A stretch of 64,000 nucleotides of DNA from Streptomyces sp. NBC_01707 (GTDB taxonomy: Bacteria > Actinomycetota > Actinomycetes > Streptomycetales > Streptomycetaceae). The DNA is taken from the NCBI RefSeq assembly GCF_041438805.1, contig NZ_CP109190.1, positions 5,208,001 through 5,272,000 of the forward strand, in the 5' to 3' direction. Positions 44,431 to 54,426 of the stretch are shown piece by piece. Position 1 is the stretch's first letter, and each line of letters begins with the position of its first letter. The notes under the pieces were generated by a model. That model saw only the letters and a program-made list of their open reading frames with translations. It was not told where the DNA came from and ran no database searches. Made by a program: the position numbers and the translations under genes.

Positions 44431-45939
44431 GTGGAGCTGGCTCTGGCACCTGAGACCTTGGCGCGATGGCAGTTCGGGATCACCACCGTCTACCACTTCC
44501 TTTTCGTTCCCCTGACGATCTCTCTCGCCGCGCTCACCGCCGGCCTGCAGACCGCCTGGGTGCGGACCGACAATCAGAAGTACCTCAGGGCCACCAAGTT
44601 CTGGGGCAAGCTGTTCCTGATCAACATCGCCATGGGCGTCGTCACCGGCATCGTCCAGGAGTTCCAGTTCGGCATGAACTGGTCCGACTACTCGCGCTTC
44701 GTCGGAGATGTCTTCGGCGCCCCGCTGGCCTTCGAGGCGCTGATCGCCTTCTTCTTCGAGTCCACCTTCATCGGGCTGTGGATCTTCGGCTGGGACAAGC
44801 TGCCGAAGAAGATCCACCTGGCCTGCATCTGGATGGTCTCCATCGGGACGATCCTCTCCGCGTACTTCATCCTCGCGGCCAACTCCTGGATGCAGCATCC
44901 GGTCGGCTACCGGATCAACAAGGAACGCGGCCGGGCCGAGCTCACCGACTTCTGGCATGTGCTCACCCAGAACACCGCGCTCACCCAGTTCTTCCACACC
45001 CTCACGGCGGCCTTCCTGGTCGGCGGCGCCTTCATGGTCGGCATCGCCGCCTTCCACCTGGCGCGCAAGCGGCACATCCCGGTGATGCGTACCTCGCTGC
45101 GGCTCGGACTGGTCACCGTCGTGATCGCCGGACTGCTCACCGCCGTCAGCGGCGACCTGCTCGGCAAGGTGATGTTCAAACAGCAGCCGATGAAGATGGC
45201 CGCCGCCGAGGCGCTCTGGGAGGGGCAGAACTCGGCACCCTTCTCGATCTTCGCGGTCGGCGATGTGGCCAAGGGGCACAACACCGTGGAGATCTCCGTC
45301 CCGGGGATACTGTCGTTCCTCGCGGACGACAACTTCCACTCGTACATCCCCGGCATCAACGACATCAACAAGGCCGAGCAGGAGAGGTTCGGACCCGGCG
45401 ACTACCGGCCGAACATCCCGGTCGCCTTCTGGAGCTTCCGCTGGATGATCGGCTTCGGCATGGCGTCCTTCGGTCTCGGCCTGCTCGGGCTGTGGCTGAC
45501 GCGGAAGAAGTTCATGCTGCGACCGGGGCTGCGGACCGGTGAGGACGAGGTGCCGCATCTGGTCCTCTTCAAGAGCAAGGCACTCAGTCCGAAGCTCGCC
45601 AGGCTCTACTGGATCGTCGCCCTCTGGACGCTGCTCTTCCCGTTGATCGCCAACGCCTGGGGCTGGATCTTCACCGAGACGGGCCGCCAGCCCTGGGTCG
45701 TCTTCGGGGTGCTGCAGACCCGAGACGCCGTCTCCCCCGGTGTCTCGCAGGGCGAGGTGCTCGCCTCACTGATCCTCTTCACCCTGCTCTACGCGGCGCT
45801 CGCCGTGATCGAGGTCAAGCTGCTCACGAAGTACATCAAGGCCGGGCCACCAGAACTCACGGAGTCCGACCTCAACCCGCCCACCAGGATCGGCGGCGAC
45901 CATGACGACGCCGACCGGCCGATGGCCTTCTCCTACTGA
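44431..45939 (+). CDS. cydA: Cytochrome bd oxidase subunit I
   Basis: A 502-residue quinol oxidase subunit with nine or so membrane helices, carrying hemes b558, b595 and d; it reduces O2 at high affinity. Seen are WQFGITTVYHFLFVPLTI with heme ligand H22 (b595 site), GKLFLINIAMGVVTGIVQEFQFGMNW, and FEALIAFFFESTFIGLWIFGWDKL. NSWMQHPVGY and the GRQPW motif (TGRQPWVVFGVLQT) are also present. The Q-loop is of the short type. GTG 44431 follows AAGGAG. It is under Rex control and forms an operon with cydB and cydCD. Confidence 0.97.
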   Translation: MELALAPETLARWQFGITTVYHFLFVPLTISLAALTAGLQTAWVRTDNQKYLRATKFWGKLFLINIAMGVVTGIVQEFQFGMNWSDYSRFVGDVFGAPLAFEALIAFFFESTFIGLWIFGWDKLPKKIHLACIWMVSIGTILSAYFILAANSWMQHPVGYRINKERGRAELTDFWHVLTQNTALTQFFHTLTAAFLVGGAFMVGIAAFHLARKRHIPVMRTSLRLGLVTVVIAGLLTAVSGDLLGKVMFKQQPMKMAAAEALWEGQNSAPFSIFAVGDVAKGHNTVEISVPGILSFLADDNFHSYIPGINDINKAEQERFGPGDYRPNIPVAFWSFRWMIGFGMASFGLGLLGLWLTRKKFMLRPGLRTGEDEVPHLVLFKSKALSPKLARLYWIVALWTLLFPLIANAWGWIFTETGRQPWVVFGVLQTRDAVSPGVSQGEVLASLILFTLLYAALAVIEVKLLTKYIKAGPPELTESDLNPPTRIGGDHDDADRPMAFSY

Positions 45940-45957
45940 GAGCAGAGGAGCGGAGAG

Positions 45958-46959
45958 ATGGAACTCCACGACGTCTGGTTCGTCCTCATCGCCGTCCTCT
46001 GGACCGGCTACTTCTTCCTGGAGGGCTTCGACTTCGGCATCGGTGTCCTCACCAAGCTGCTGGCCCGGGACCGCCAGGAACGACGGGTCCTGATCAACAC
46101 GATCGGACCCGTCTGGGACGGCAACGAGGTATGGCTGCTCTCCGCGGGCGGCGCCACCTTCGCCGCCTTCCCCGAGTGGTACGCCACGCTGTTCTCCGGC
46201 TTCTACCTGCCGCTGCTGATCATCCTGCTCTGCCTGATCGTGCGCGGTGTCGCCTTCGAGTACCGGGCGAAGCGGCCCGAGGAGAAGTGGCAGACCAACT
46301 GGGAACACGCGATCTTCTGGACTTCGCTGATCCCGGCCGTGCTCTGGGGTGTGGCCTTCGGGAACGTCGTGCGCGGCGTGAAGATCGATGCCGACATGGA
46401 GTACGTGGGCAACTTCGGGGACCTGCTCAACCCGTACGCGATCCTCGGCGGCCTGGTCACGCTCTTCCTCTTCACCTTCCACGGTGCGGTGTTCGCCGCG
46501 CTCAAGACGGTCGGCGACATCCGGAATCGGGCGCGCGGCATGGCGCTCAAGCTGGGCCTGATCACCGCGGTGCTCGCACTCGGTTTCCTGCTCTGGACCC
46601 AGATCGACAACGGCGACGGCAAGAGCCTTGTCGCGATGATCATCGCTGTGCTGGCGCTGGTCGGAGCGATCGGGGCCATAGCGGCCGGACGTGAGGGCTG
46701 GTCCTTCGCGCTCTCCGGAGTGACCATCACGGCTGCGGTCGCGATGCTCTTCCTGACGCTCTTCCCCGACGTCATGCCCTCCTCGCTGAACGACGCCTGG
46801 AGCCTCACGGTCACCAACGCCTCGTCCAGTCCGTACACGCTGAAGATCATGACCTGGTGCGCAGGGATCGCCACCCCCGTGGTGCTGCTGTACCAGGGAT
46901 GGACGTACTGGGTGTTCCGCAAGCGGATCGGCACGCAGCACATAGCCGAGGCGCACTGA
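45958..46959 (+). CDS. cydB: Cytochrome bd oxidase subunit II
   Basis: A 333-residue, eight-helix partner of CydA: VWFVLIAVLWTGYFFLEGFDFGIGVL, GPVWDGNEVWLLSAGGATFAAFPEWYA, YAILGGLVTLFLFTFHGAVF and SSPYTLKIMTWCAGIATPVVLLYQGWTYWVF. Length is like the short Gram-positive form. ATG 45958 follows GGAGCGGAG, 18 bp after cydA. Confidence 0.97.
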   Translation: MELHDVWFVLIAVLWTGYFFLEGFDFGIGVLTKLLARDRQERRVLINTIGPVWDGNEVWLLSAGGATFAAFPEWYATLFSGFYLPLLIILLCLIVRGVAFEYRAKRPEEKWQTNWEHAIFWTSLIPAVLWGVAFGNVVRGVKIDADMEYVGNFGDLLNPYAILGGLVTLFLFTFHGAVFAALKTVGDIRNRARGMALKLGLITAVLALGFLLWTQIDNGDGKSLVAMIIAVLALVGAIGAIAAGREGWSFALSGVTITAAVAMLFLTLFPDVMPSSLNDAWSLTVTNASSSPYTLKIMTWCAGIATPVVLLYQGWTYWVFRKRIGTQHIAEAH

Positions 46960-46980
46960 CGCGTCCGGGCCTCCCTGTCG

Positions 46981-47012
46981 GGCGAGAGAAGGGTCCCGGC
47001 CCCTCTCTCGCC
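46981..47012 (+). terminator. Hairpin between cydB and cydCD
   Basis: GGCGAGAGAAGGG (46981-46993) can pair with CCCCTCTCTCGCC (47000-47012), with one mismatch. It may attenuate transcription into cydCD or stabilise cydAB mRNA. Confidence 0.55.
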
Positions 47013-47042
47013 CCGGTCCACCGAACGAGCTCTCTGGGGGCT

Positions 47043-47056
47043 GTTTCACGTGAAAC
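47043..47056. other. parS: parS site 6, containing the cydCD start codon
   Basis: Exact GTTTCACGTGAAAC. The GTG at 47050-47052, in its right half, is the start codon of cydCD. Confidence 0.93.
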
Positions 47057-50000
47057 CGATCGACCCGCGTCTGCTCCGTCACGCCCGCGCCACCCGGCTC
47101 TTCCTGGCGGCCGTGGTGGCACTCGGAGTGGTCGGGGCTGTACTGGTCATCGCCCAGGCCATGCTCATCGCCGAAGTGGTGGTGGGTGGGTTCGAGGACG
47201 GTCTCACCGTTCCCGGTCTGCGCACCCCGCTGATCCTGCTCGTGGCGGTCGCGCTCGGCCGCGCGCTGGTCTCCTGGCTGACTGAGCTGGCCGCCTACCG
47301 GGCCAGTGCGGCGGTGAAGTCCGAGCTCCGCGGCCGGCTGCTCGACCGGGCGGCAGCGCTCGGACCGGACTGGCTGAGCGGCCAGCGCACCGGCTCCCTG
47401 GTGGCGCTCGCCACCCGCGGTGTCGACGCGCTCGACGACTACTTCGCGCGCTATCTGCCACAGCTCGGACTCGCGGTGGTCGTTCCGGTGGCGGTCCTCG
47501 CCAGGATCGTCACCGAGGACTGGGTCTCAGCGGCGATCATCGTGGTCACGCTGCCGCTCATCCCGCTCTTCATGATCCTTATCGGCTGGGCCACCCAGTC
47601 CCGGATGGACCGCCAGTGGCAGCTGCTCTCGCGGCTCTCCGGACACTTTCTCGACGTGGTCGCCGGCCTGCCGACGCTGAAGGTCTTCGGTCGCGCCAAG
47701 GCGCAGGCCGAGTCCATCCGCACCATTACCTCGCAGTACCGCAGGGCCACCCTGCGGACCCTGCGGATCGCCTTTCTGTCGTCCTTCGCCCTGGAACTCC
47801 TCGCCACCCTGTCGGTGGCGCTGGTCGCCGTCACCATCGGCATGCGGCTCGTGCACGGTGAACTCGACCTCTACACCGGCCTGGTGGTGCTGATCCTCGC
47901 GCCCGAGGCCTATCTGCCGATCCGGCAGGTCGGGGCGCAGTACCACGCGGCAGCCGAGGGGCTCTCGGCCGCCGAGGAGATCTTCGCGATTCTGGAGACC
48001 GAGCCACGGGCGGGCGGTGCGGCGGACATCCCGCCGTCGTTGCGGCTGGAGCTGGAGGGGGTGACCGTACGGCACGAGGGCCGTGTCGAACCCTCGCTCG
48101 ACGGAGCCTCGCTGGTGGTGGACGAAGGGGAGACCGTCGCCCTGGTCGGTCCGAGCGGTGTCGGGAAGTCCACGCTGCTCAATGTGGTGCTGGGCTTCAC
48201 CACGCCCGACGAGGGACGGATACGGGTCGACGGCATCGATCTGGCGACGCTCGCGCTCGAGCGCTGGCGGGAACGGATCGCCTGGGTGCCGCAGCGCCCA
48301 CAGCTCTTCGCGGGCACGATCGCGGAGAACGTGCGGCTGGCCCGGCCGGACGCGGACGACAGTGCGGTGACAGCGGCGCTGCGGGACGCGGGGGCGTACG
48401 ACTTCGTGACGGAACTGCCCGACGGAGCACAGACGCTCCTCGGCGAGGACGGTGCGGGACTCTCCGCCGGTCAGCGGCAGCGGCTCGCGCTCGCGCGGGC
48501 GTTCCTCGCCGACCGGCCGCTCCTGCTGCTCGACGAGCCGACCGCGAGCCTGGACGGCGAGACGGAGGCGGGGATCGTCGAGGCGGTACGGAGGCTGGCG
48601 GCGGGGCGGACCGTGCTGCTGGTCGTGCACCGTCCGGCGCTGCTCTCGGTCGCCGACCGCGTGGTGGTGCTGGAACCCGGTGCGGCACCGGAACGGCAGC
48701 GGGCGGTGCCGGGCGAGGAAGCGGCCGTGGTGCCCCGCCAGGCGCGCGCGGACGGCTCCGGGGACCGGGGCACGTACGAAGGCGGGCAGGAGCCCGAGGC
48801 GCTGCGGCGGACCGCAGCCCGGCCCGGGCGGGTGCTCACCCGCATCCGGGAGGCCGCAGGGGCGCAGCGCGGACAACTGGCGCTCGCCCTGCTGCTGAGC
48901 AGCCTCGCCGTGGGGTCGGCCGTCGGACTGATGGCCGTCTCCGGCTGGCTGATCTCCCGTGCCTCCGAACAGCCTCCGGTGCTCTATCTGATGGTCGCCG
49001 TCACAGCGACCCGTGCCTTCGGGCTCGGGCGCGCCGTCTTCCGCTACGCCGAGCGTCTCGTCTCGCACGACGCCGTGCTGAAGATGCTCGCCGAGCTGCG
49101 CGTCGCCGTGTACCGCGGACTGGAGCGCATCACGCCGGCCGGACTGGGCCGGACGCGGCGCGGCGATCTGCTGTCCCGGCTCGTCGCCGACGTGGACACG
49201 CTGCAGGACTACTGGCTGCGGTGGCTGCTGCCTGCCTGGACCGCGGTCGTGGTGGGAGCGGCGGCAGCCGGGTTCACCGGCTGGCTGCTGCCCCAGGCGG
49301 GTGTCGTACTCGCCTTCGGACTGCTGCTGGCCGGGGTCGGGGTGCCGCTCGTGAGTGGCGCCTGTGCCCGTCGTGCGGAACGCCGACTGGCGCCCGCGCG
49401 GGCCGATCTGGCCACCCGGATCACCGACCTGCTCGGCGGGACGGCCGAGCTGACCGTCGCGGGCGCCTTGCCCGCGCGCAAGGAGAGTACGCGGGAGGCC
49501 GACACCGTCCTGACCCGGATCGCGTCACGCGCAGCGACGGCCACCGCACTCGGCGGTGGCCTCTCCGCCCTGATCTGCGGACTCACCGTCGTCGCCGCCG
49601 CACTCGTCGCCGTCCCGGCGGTTCACGACGGACGGCTGGAGGGTGTGGAGCTCGCGGTGGTGGTGCTCACCCCGCTTGCCGCCTTCGAGGCCGTCACCGG
49701 TCTGCCACTCGCCGTGCAGTACCGGCAGCGGGTCAAGCGGAGCGCGGAGCGGGTGTACGAGGTGCTGGACGCGCCGGTGCCGGTGCACGAGCCCGCCACC
49801 CCGGCCGAGGCCCCCGCGACACCTTTCCCGCTGGAGGTACGGGGAGTCGCGGCTCGCTACGCGGGAGCGTCGCGGGACGCCCTGGACTCCGTCGACCTGA
49901 CGCTGACCGCAGGTCGGCGCATCGCGGTCGTCGGCCCTTCCGGCTCCGGGAAGACCACCCTCGCGCAGGTCCTGCTCCGCTTCCTGGACGCGCGGGCAGG

Positions 50001-50595
50001 GACGTACCGGATCGGTGGTGTGGACGCCTCGGCGCTGGACGGGGACACCGTCCGGCGGTTCGTCGGGCTCTGCGCCCAGGATGCGCATGTCTTCGACAGC
50101 TCCATCCGGGAGAACCTCCGGCTGGCCCGCACCGTCGCAACGGACGACGAACTGCGGGCCGCCCTCGCCCGGGCGCGGCTGCTCGACTGGGCAGAAGCGC
50201 TGCCCGACGGGCTCGACACCCTCGTCGGCGAGCACGGCGCGCGCCTTTCCGGCGGCCAGCGCCAGCGGCTCGCGCTGGCCCGGGCGCTCCTCGCCGACTT
50301 CCCCGTGCTCGTCCTGGACGAGCCCGCCGAGCATCTCGACCTGGAGACGGCGGACGCGCTGACCGCGGATCTGCTGGCCGCGACCCGGGGCCGTACGACA
50401 GTACTGATCACCCATCGACTGGCGGGGCTCGAAGCGGTCGACGAGGTGATGGTGATGGACGCAGGCAGGATCGTGCAGCGCGGTCCGTACGCCGCTCTCA
50501 CGGCGGCGGACGGCCCGCTGCGCCGGATGCTGGAGCGCGAACGGGAGACCGTGCGGGAGGCGGATCGAGCGCCGGACAGCGCCTCGCGGGCGTAG
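47050..50595 (+). CDS. cydCD: Fused CydD-CydC ABC transporter
   Basis: A 1181-residue fusion of both halves of the heterodimeric exporter that moves thiol compounds to the outside and is required for cytochrome bd assembly. The CydD half has membrane helices (about 20-310) and an ATPase with Walker A GPSGVGKST (K373) and signature LSAGQ. A linker of about 60 residues rich in Glu/Gly/Arg (near 555-595) joins the halves. The CydC half has ATPase Walker A GPSGSGKTT (K968), signature LSGGQ and VLDEPAEHLD. GTG 47050 is chosen because the protein then starts MKPIDPRLLRHARATR. GGGGG lies 9 nt upstream. The start is inside parS. Confidence 0.95.
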   Translation: MKPIDPRLLRHARATRLFLAAVVALGVVGAVLVIAQAMLIAEVVVGGFEDGLTVPGLRTPLILLVAVALGRALVSWLTELAAYRASAAVKSELRGRLLDRAAALGPDWLSGQRTGSLVALATRGVDALDDYFARYLPQLGLAVVVPVAVLARIVTEDWVSAAIIVVTLPLIPLFMILIGWATQSRMDRQWQLLSRLSGHFLDVVAGLPTLKVFGRAKAQAESIRTITSQYRRATLRTLRIAFLSSFALELLATLSVALVAVTIGMRLVHGELDLYTGLVVLILAPEAYLPIRQVGAQYHAAAEGLSAAEEIFAILETEPRAGGAADIPPSLRLELEGVTVRHEGRVEPSLDGASLVVDEGETVALVGPSGVGKSTLLNVVLGFTTPDEGRIRVDGIDLATLALERWRERIAWVPQRPQLFAGTIAENVRLARPDADDSAVTAALRDAGAYDFVTELPDGAQTLLGEDGAGLSAGQRQRLALARAFLADRPLLLLDEPTASLDGETEAGIVEAVRRLAAGRTVLLVVHRPALLSVADRVVVLEPGAAPERQRAVPGEEAAVVPRQARADGSGDRGTYEGGQEPEALRRTAARPGRVLTRIREAAGAQRGQLALALLLSSLAVGSAVGLMAVSGWLISRASEQPPVLYLMVAVTATRAFGLGRAVFRYAERLVSHDAVLKMLAELRVAVYRGLERITPAGLGRTRRGDLLSRLVADVDTLQDYWLRWLLPAWTAVVVGAAAAGFTGWLLPQAGVVLAFGLLLAGVGVPLVSGACARRAERRLAPARADLATRITDLLGGTAELTVAGALPARKESTREADTVLTRIASRAATATALGGGLSALICGLTVVAAALVAVPAVHDGRLEGVELAVVVLTPLAAFEAVTGLPLAVQYRQRVKRSAERVYEVLDAPVPVHEPATPAEAPATPFPLEVRGVAARYAGASRDALDSVDLTLTAGRRIAVVGPSGSGKTTLAQVLLRFLDARAGTYRIGGVDASALDGDTVRRFVGLCAQDAHVFDSSIRENLRLARTVATDDELRAALARARLLDWAEALPDGLDTLVGEHGARLSGGQRQRLALARALLADFPVLVLDEPAEHLDLETADALTADLLAATRGRTTVLITHRLAGLEAVDEVMVMDAGRIVQRGPYAALTAADGPLRRMLERERETVREADRAPDSASRA

Positions 50596-50679
50596 CGGGG
50601 AGGGCGGCGGCCGCCGGATCGATCCGCAGGACCCATCGGTCCACTTTCCTCCCGAAATATGACTAACTAGGCTCTGGGT

Positions 50680-52386
50680 ATGGCAGAGCAGGACCCGAAG
50701 GACTCACTCGAAGCCGCAACGCAGGCGACCCGCGGCCTGCAGGGCCTGTCCGCCGAACTCACCGCCCGAGTCCCGCAACTGCTCGAAGCGATGCGTTCCG
50801 TCGGTACCGGGCTCGAACTGCACTCCACCCTCGACCGGATCTGCGAGACCGCCGCCGAGCTCGCCCACGCCGCCTACGCCGCCATCGGCGTCGCCGACGA
50901 GGGGGGCAAGGGCCTCTCCGACTTCCTCACACACGGGGTGTCCACAGAGGTGGAAGCCGCCATCGGGCACCGGCCCGATGGACACCGCGGGCTCCTCGGT
51001 GCACTGCTCCACGACCCGGCCCCCGTGAAGCTCGCCGATCTGACGGCCGACCCCAGGTTCGCCGGATTTCCGCCGGGCCATCCCCCGATGCGGACCTTCC
51101 TCGGCGTCCCCATCCGGGTGCAGGGCGAGATCTTCGGCAATCTCTATCTGGCCGAGAAGGACGGCGGGGGCGAGTTCACCGACTACGACCTGCACATGGT
51201 GCGGGTACTCGCCACGGAGGCCGGCATCGCCATCGGCAACGCCCGGCTCTACGAGGCGGCACGCCAGCGCGAGCGGTGGATCGACGGATCGGTGGCCGTG
51301 ACCACAGCGCTGCTCTCCGGCGGGGACGCCGACGACGCCCTCGCCGTCGTCGCCGAGCAGGCCCGCCACCTCGCCGCCTCCGCCGCGGGGATCGTGCTCC
51401 TTCCGGCCGAGGGGGGCGGGCTGGAGGTCGTCGCCGTCTCCGCCGACGAGCCGTCCGCCTCGCTCGGGGTGATCATCGGCCCGGAGAGTCCGGTGGTGGC
51501 GAAGCTGCTGGCCGGCGAGGCGGTCTTCACGGACGACGCGGCCACCGACTTCCGCATGATCACCCGCCTCGCCCACCGGTTCGGCCCGAGCATGCTGCTG
51601 CCGCTGCACAGCGGCGGACGGGTGCTCGGCGCACTCGCCACCCCGCGAGCCCGGGGCGACCGGCCTTTCACCGAGACCGAACGGACCCTGGCCACACAGT
51701 TCGCCGCACAGGCCGCACTCGCGCTGATGATGGCCGAGGCACAGCGGGACCGGGAGCGGCTCGCAGTGTATGAGGACCGCGACCGGATCGCCCGTGACCT
51801 GCACGATCTCGTCATCCAGCGGCTGTTCGCCACCGGGATGATGCTGGAGAGCGCCCAGCGCCGGTCGGCGGTGCCCGAGGTGCAGACCGGCGTCGGCCGG
51901 GCCGTCGACGAACTGGACGTGACCATTCAGGAGATCCGTACCGCGATCTTCGCGCTGCAGCAGGAACCGGCCGAGGCACCCGCCGGGCTGCGCACCCGCG
52001 TCCTGCGCGAGATCAACATGGCGGCCGTCCCCCTCGGCTTCAAGCCGGCGCACCGCTTCCTCGGCCCGGTCGACTCACTGGTCGGCGAGCGGACCGGCAA
52101 GAACCTGATCGCGGCGTTGCGGGAGGCGCTGTCGAACGCCTTCCGGCACGCCGGGGCGTCCCGCATCGACGTCGTCGTCGATGCGACCGCGACGCTGCCC
52201 GACGGACGCGACGGGGTACGTCTGTCGGTCGCCGACGACGGGGTGGGCATCCCCGACGGCGGCCGGCGCAGCGGGCTGCGGAACCTGGCGCGCCGGGCGG
52301 AATCGCTGGGTGGGGCGAGCTGGTTCGGGCCGGGAATCGCTGACGACGGGGGCGGCACGACGGTGGTGTGGGAGGCACCGCTGTGA
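50680..52386 (+). CDS. GAF-domain histidine kinase (DevS/DosS-like)
   Basis: A 568-residue sensor kinase. Two GAF domains lie at about 45-195 and 215-355. A HisKA_3 dimerisation segment DRIARDLHDLVIQRLFATG has phospho-acceptor H375. A HATPase domain (about 465-568) has ALREALSNAFRHAGAS, ADDGVGIPDGG and SGLRNLARRAESLGG. The plan matches mycobacterial DevS/DosT hypoxia and redox sensors; whether the GAF binds heme is not visible from sequence alone. No response regulator adjoins it, so it is an orphan here. Its place directly after the cyd operon makes a redox-sensing role plausible. ATG 50680. Confidence 0.9.
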   Translation: MAEQDPKDSLEAATQATRGLQGLSAELTARVPQLLEAMRSVGTGLELHSTLDRICETAAELAHAAYAAIGVADEGGKGLSDFLTHGVSTEVEAAIGHRPDGHRGLLGALLHDPAPVKLADLTADPRFAGFPPGHPPMRTFLGVPIRVQGEIFGNLYLAEKDGGGEFTDYDLHMVRVLATEAGIAIGNARLYEAARQRERWIDGSVAVTTALLSGGDADDALAVVAEQARHLAASAAGIVLLPAEGGGLEVVAVSADEPSASLGVIIGPESPVVAKLLAGEAVFTDDAATDFRMITRLAHRFGPSMLLPLHSGGRVLGALATPRARGDRPFTETERTLATQFAAQAALALMMAEAQRDRERLAVYEDRDRIARDLHDLVIQRLFATGMMLESAQRRSAVPEVQTGVGRAVDELDVTIQEIRTAIFALQQEPAEAPAGLRTRVLREINMAAVPLGFKPAHRFLGPVDSLVGERTGKNLIAALREALSNAFRHAGASRIDVVVDATATLPDGRDGVRLSVADDGVGIPDGGRRSGLRNLARRAESLGGASWFGPGIADDGGGTTVVWEAPL

Positions 52387-52429
52387 CGGCCGCCTTCGCC
52401 GGATCGGGCGGGCCTCGGGATGATCGGCG

Positions 52430-53290
52430 TCAGCTACGGTGCTTCCGGCGCTCGCCGACGAGCCGCTCGATGACGACCGCGACACCGTCCTCGTTGTTGG
52501 TGACGGTCCGGCCGGAGGCGGCGGCCAGCGCTGCGGGGTGGGCGTTTCCCATCGCGTACGAGGTGCCCGCCCAGCTCAGCATCTCCACGTCGTTCGGCAT
52601 GTCACCGAAGGCGACGACCTCCGCGGGCGAGATGCCGCGCTCGGCGCAGCAGAGAGCCAGCGTGCTGGCCTTGGAGACGCCGGGACCGCTGATTTCCAGC
52701 AGGGCCGTGGGGCTGGACCGGGTGAAGGACGCCCGGTCACCGGCTGCGGTGCGAGCCACTTCGAGGAACTCGTCCGGTGCCGTCTCCGCGTGGTGCGCGA
52801 GGAGCTTCAGTACGGGGGCGCCCGAACCGCGCACCTCTTCGTGGAGCAGCTTCTCGGCGATGGCGACGGTGGCGCCCGGGTCGAAGTGGAACGGCGGGTA
52901 GGACGGTTCGTAGTGGATGCCGGTGGTCAGCTCGACGGCGAACGAGGTGCCGGGGGCGGCCACGCGCAGGGTGCGGACGACATCGAGGGCGATATCGCGT
53001 TCCAGCGGCCGGACCTCGACCAGCTTGCCGCCCGCGTGCAGATCGGCGACCGCGGCGCCGTTCGCGCAGATCGCCAGGCCGTGGCCGTGGACATGGGCGC
53101 TGACGACATCCATCCAACGGGCCGGCCGGCCGGTGACGAAGAAGACCTCGATCCCGGCCTCCTCGGCCGCGGCGAGTGCCGCGATCGTACGGTCCGAGAC
53201 GGTTTTGTCGTCACGCAGCAGAGTGCCGTCCAGATCGGTTGCAATCAGCCGGGGAACGGCAGGCAGAGGCGAATCGATAGCTGAGGTCAC
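52430..53290 (-). CDS. HAD superfamily (Cof-type) phosphatase
   Basis: A 286-residue HAD IIB phosphatase: motif [11 protein letters not shown] (about 18-27), motif II FFVTGRP, a large alpha/beta cap, then motif [22 protein letters not shown] with SYAMGNAHP, as in Cof proteins. It probably acts on sugar phosphates or small phosphates. GTG 53290 ([10 protein letters not shown]) is chosen; the longer frame is not supported. It is convergent with the histidine kinase gene. Confidence 0.9.
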   Translation of the reverse strand: MTSAIDSPLPAVPRLIATDLDGTLLRDDKTVSDRTIAALAAAEEAGIEVFFVTGRPARWMDVVSAHVHGHGLAICANGAAVADLHAGGKLVEVRPLERDIALDVVRTLRVAAPGTSFAVELTTGIHYEPSYPPFHFDPGATVAIAEKLLHEEVRGSGAPVLKLLAHHAETAPDEFLEVARTAAGDRASFTRSSPTALLEISGPGVSKASTLALCCAERGISPAEVVAFGDMPNDVEMLSWAGTSYAMGNAHPAALAAASGRTVTNNEDGVAVVIERLVGERRKHRS

Positions 53291-53478
53291 CCAGCCATTC
53301 TCGCGTACGGGAGCGCACGGGTGTGCGGAGGGGCGCGCATTTGAGTGTGCGCGCCCCTGAGCTGGGGAACATGTCTGCGGCATATGCCAGTGGTTCGAGG
53401 CTCGCTGCCACGCAGCCGACAGCAGGTGCTCCGGTCAGCGGGCGGCGGGTATCGCGACCGGCGGGCGACAGGGGTGGG

Positions 53479-54375
53479 TCAGCCGAGCTGGGACAGGCCC
53501 TCCGTGGCGATCCGCTCGAAGACCTTCTCGTCCGCCGCGAAGTCGGAGTCCGCGATCGGCGTGTGGATGACGATCTCCGTGAAACCCAGCTCGAAGTGGG
53601 TGCCCGCGAAGTCCACGAACGCGTCGAAGGACTCCAGAGGGCGGTCCGGGGTGAAGCCGGTGAGCAGGATCTTGTCCAGCTCGGCCACATCCCGGCCGAC
53701 GGCCTCGCAGGCCGTGCCGAGCTTGGTGATCTGCCCGCGCATGGCCTCCACGGACTGTTCCGGGGTGCCCGTCTCGAACAACTTGGGGTCTCCGGTGGTG
53801 ACCCATGCCTCGCCGTACTGTGCGGCAAGCCTCAGCCCGCGCGGCCCGGTGGCGGCCACCGCGAAGGGCAGCCGCGGCCGCTGCACACAACCTGGGATGT
53901 TCCGCGCCTCGTTCGCCACGTAGAGCTCGCCCTCGTGCGTGACCGACGGCTCCCGCAGCAGCCGGTCGAGCAACGGCACGAACTCGGCGAAGTGGTCGGC
54001 CCGTTCGCGTGGGGTCCACGGCTCCTCGTCGCTCCTGCGCAGCGTCGTCGCGTCGAAACCGTTGCCGCCCGCGCCGATACCGAGGGTGATGCGTCCGTCG
54101 GAGACGTCGTCCAGCGTGATGAGGTCCTTGGCCAAGGTCACCGGGTGCCGGAAGTTGGGGGACGTGACCAGGGTGCCCAGACGCATCCGCTCGGTGACGG
54201 CGGCCGCGGCGGTCAGGGTCGGAACCGCGCCGAACCACGGTCCGTCGCGGAAGGTCCGCCAGGCCAGATGGTCATACGTGTACGCGGCGTGGAACCCCAG
54301 CTCCTCGGCGCGCTGCCAGATCTTCCGGCCGTCGCTCCAGCGGTGGATCGGCAGAATTACAGTGCTCAGACGCAT
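53479..54375 (-). CDS. LLM-class F420-dependent oxidoreductase
   Basis: A 298-residue TIM-barrel flavin/F420 protein of the luciferase-like monooxygenase family. It has [47 protein letters not shown] (the LLM signature) and [24 protein letters not shown]. Most actinobacterial members use coenzyme F420. The substrate is unknown. ATG 54375 ([14 protein letters not shown]) is used; ATG 54387 is in frame. Confidence 0.88.
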   Translation of the reverse strand: MRLSTVILPIHRWSDGRKIWQRAEELGFHAAYTYDHLAWRTFRDGPWFGAVPTLTAAAAVTERMRLGTLVTSPNFRHPVTLAKDLITLDDVSDGRITLGIGAGGNGFDATTLRRSDEEPWTPRERADHFAEFVPLLDRLLREPSVTHEGELYVANEARNIPGCVQRPRLPFAVAATGPRGLRLAAQYGEAWVTTGDPKLFETGTPEQSVEAMRGQITKLGTACEAVGRDVAELDKILLTGFTPDRPLESFDAFVDFAGTHFELGFTEIVIHTPIADSDFAADEKVFERIATEGLSQLG

Positions 54376-54426
54376 ACCCACGACCATACGGTGGACGTGC
54401 TGCGGACAGAAAACACATGACAGCCC

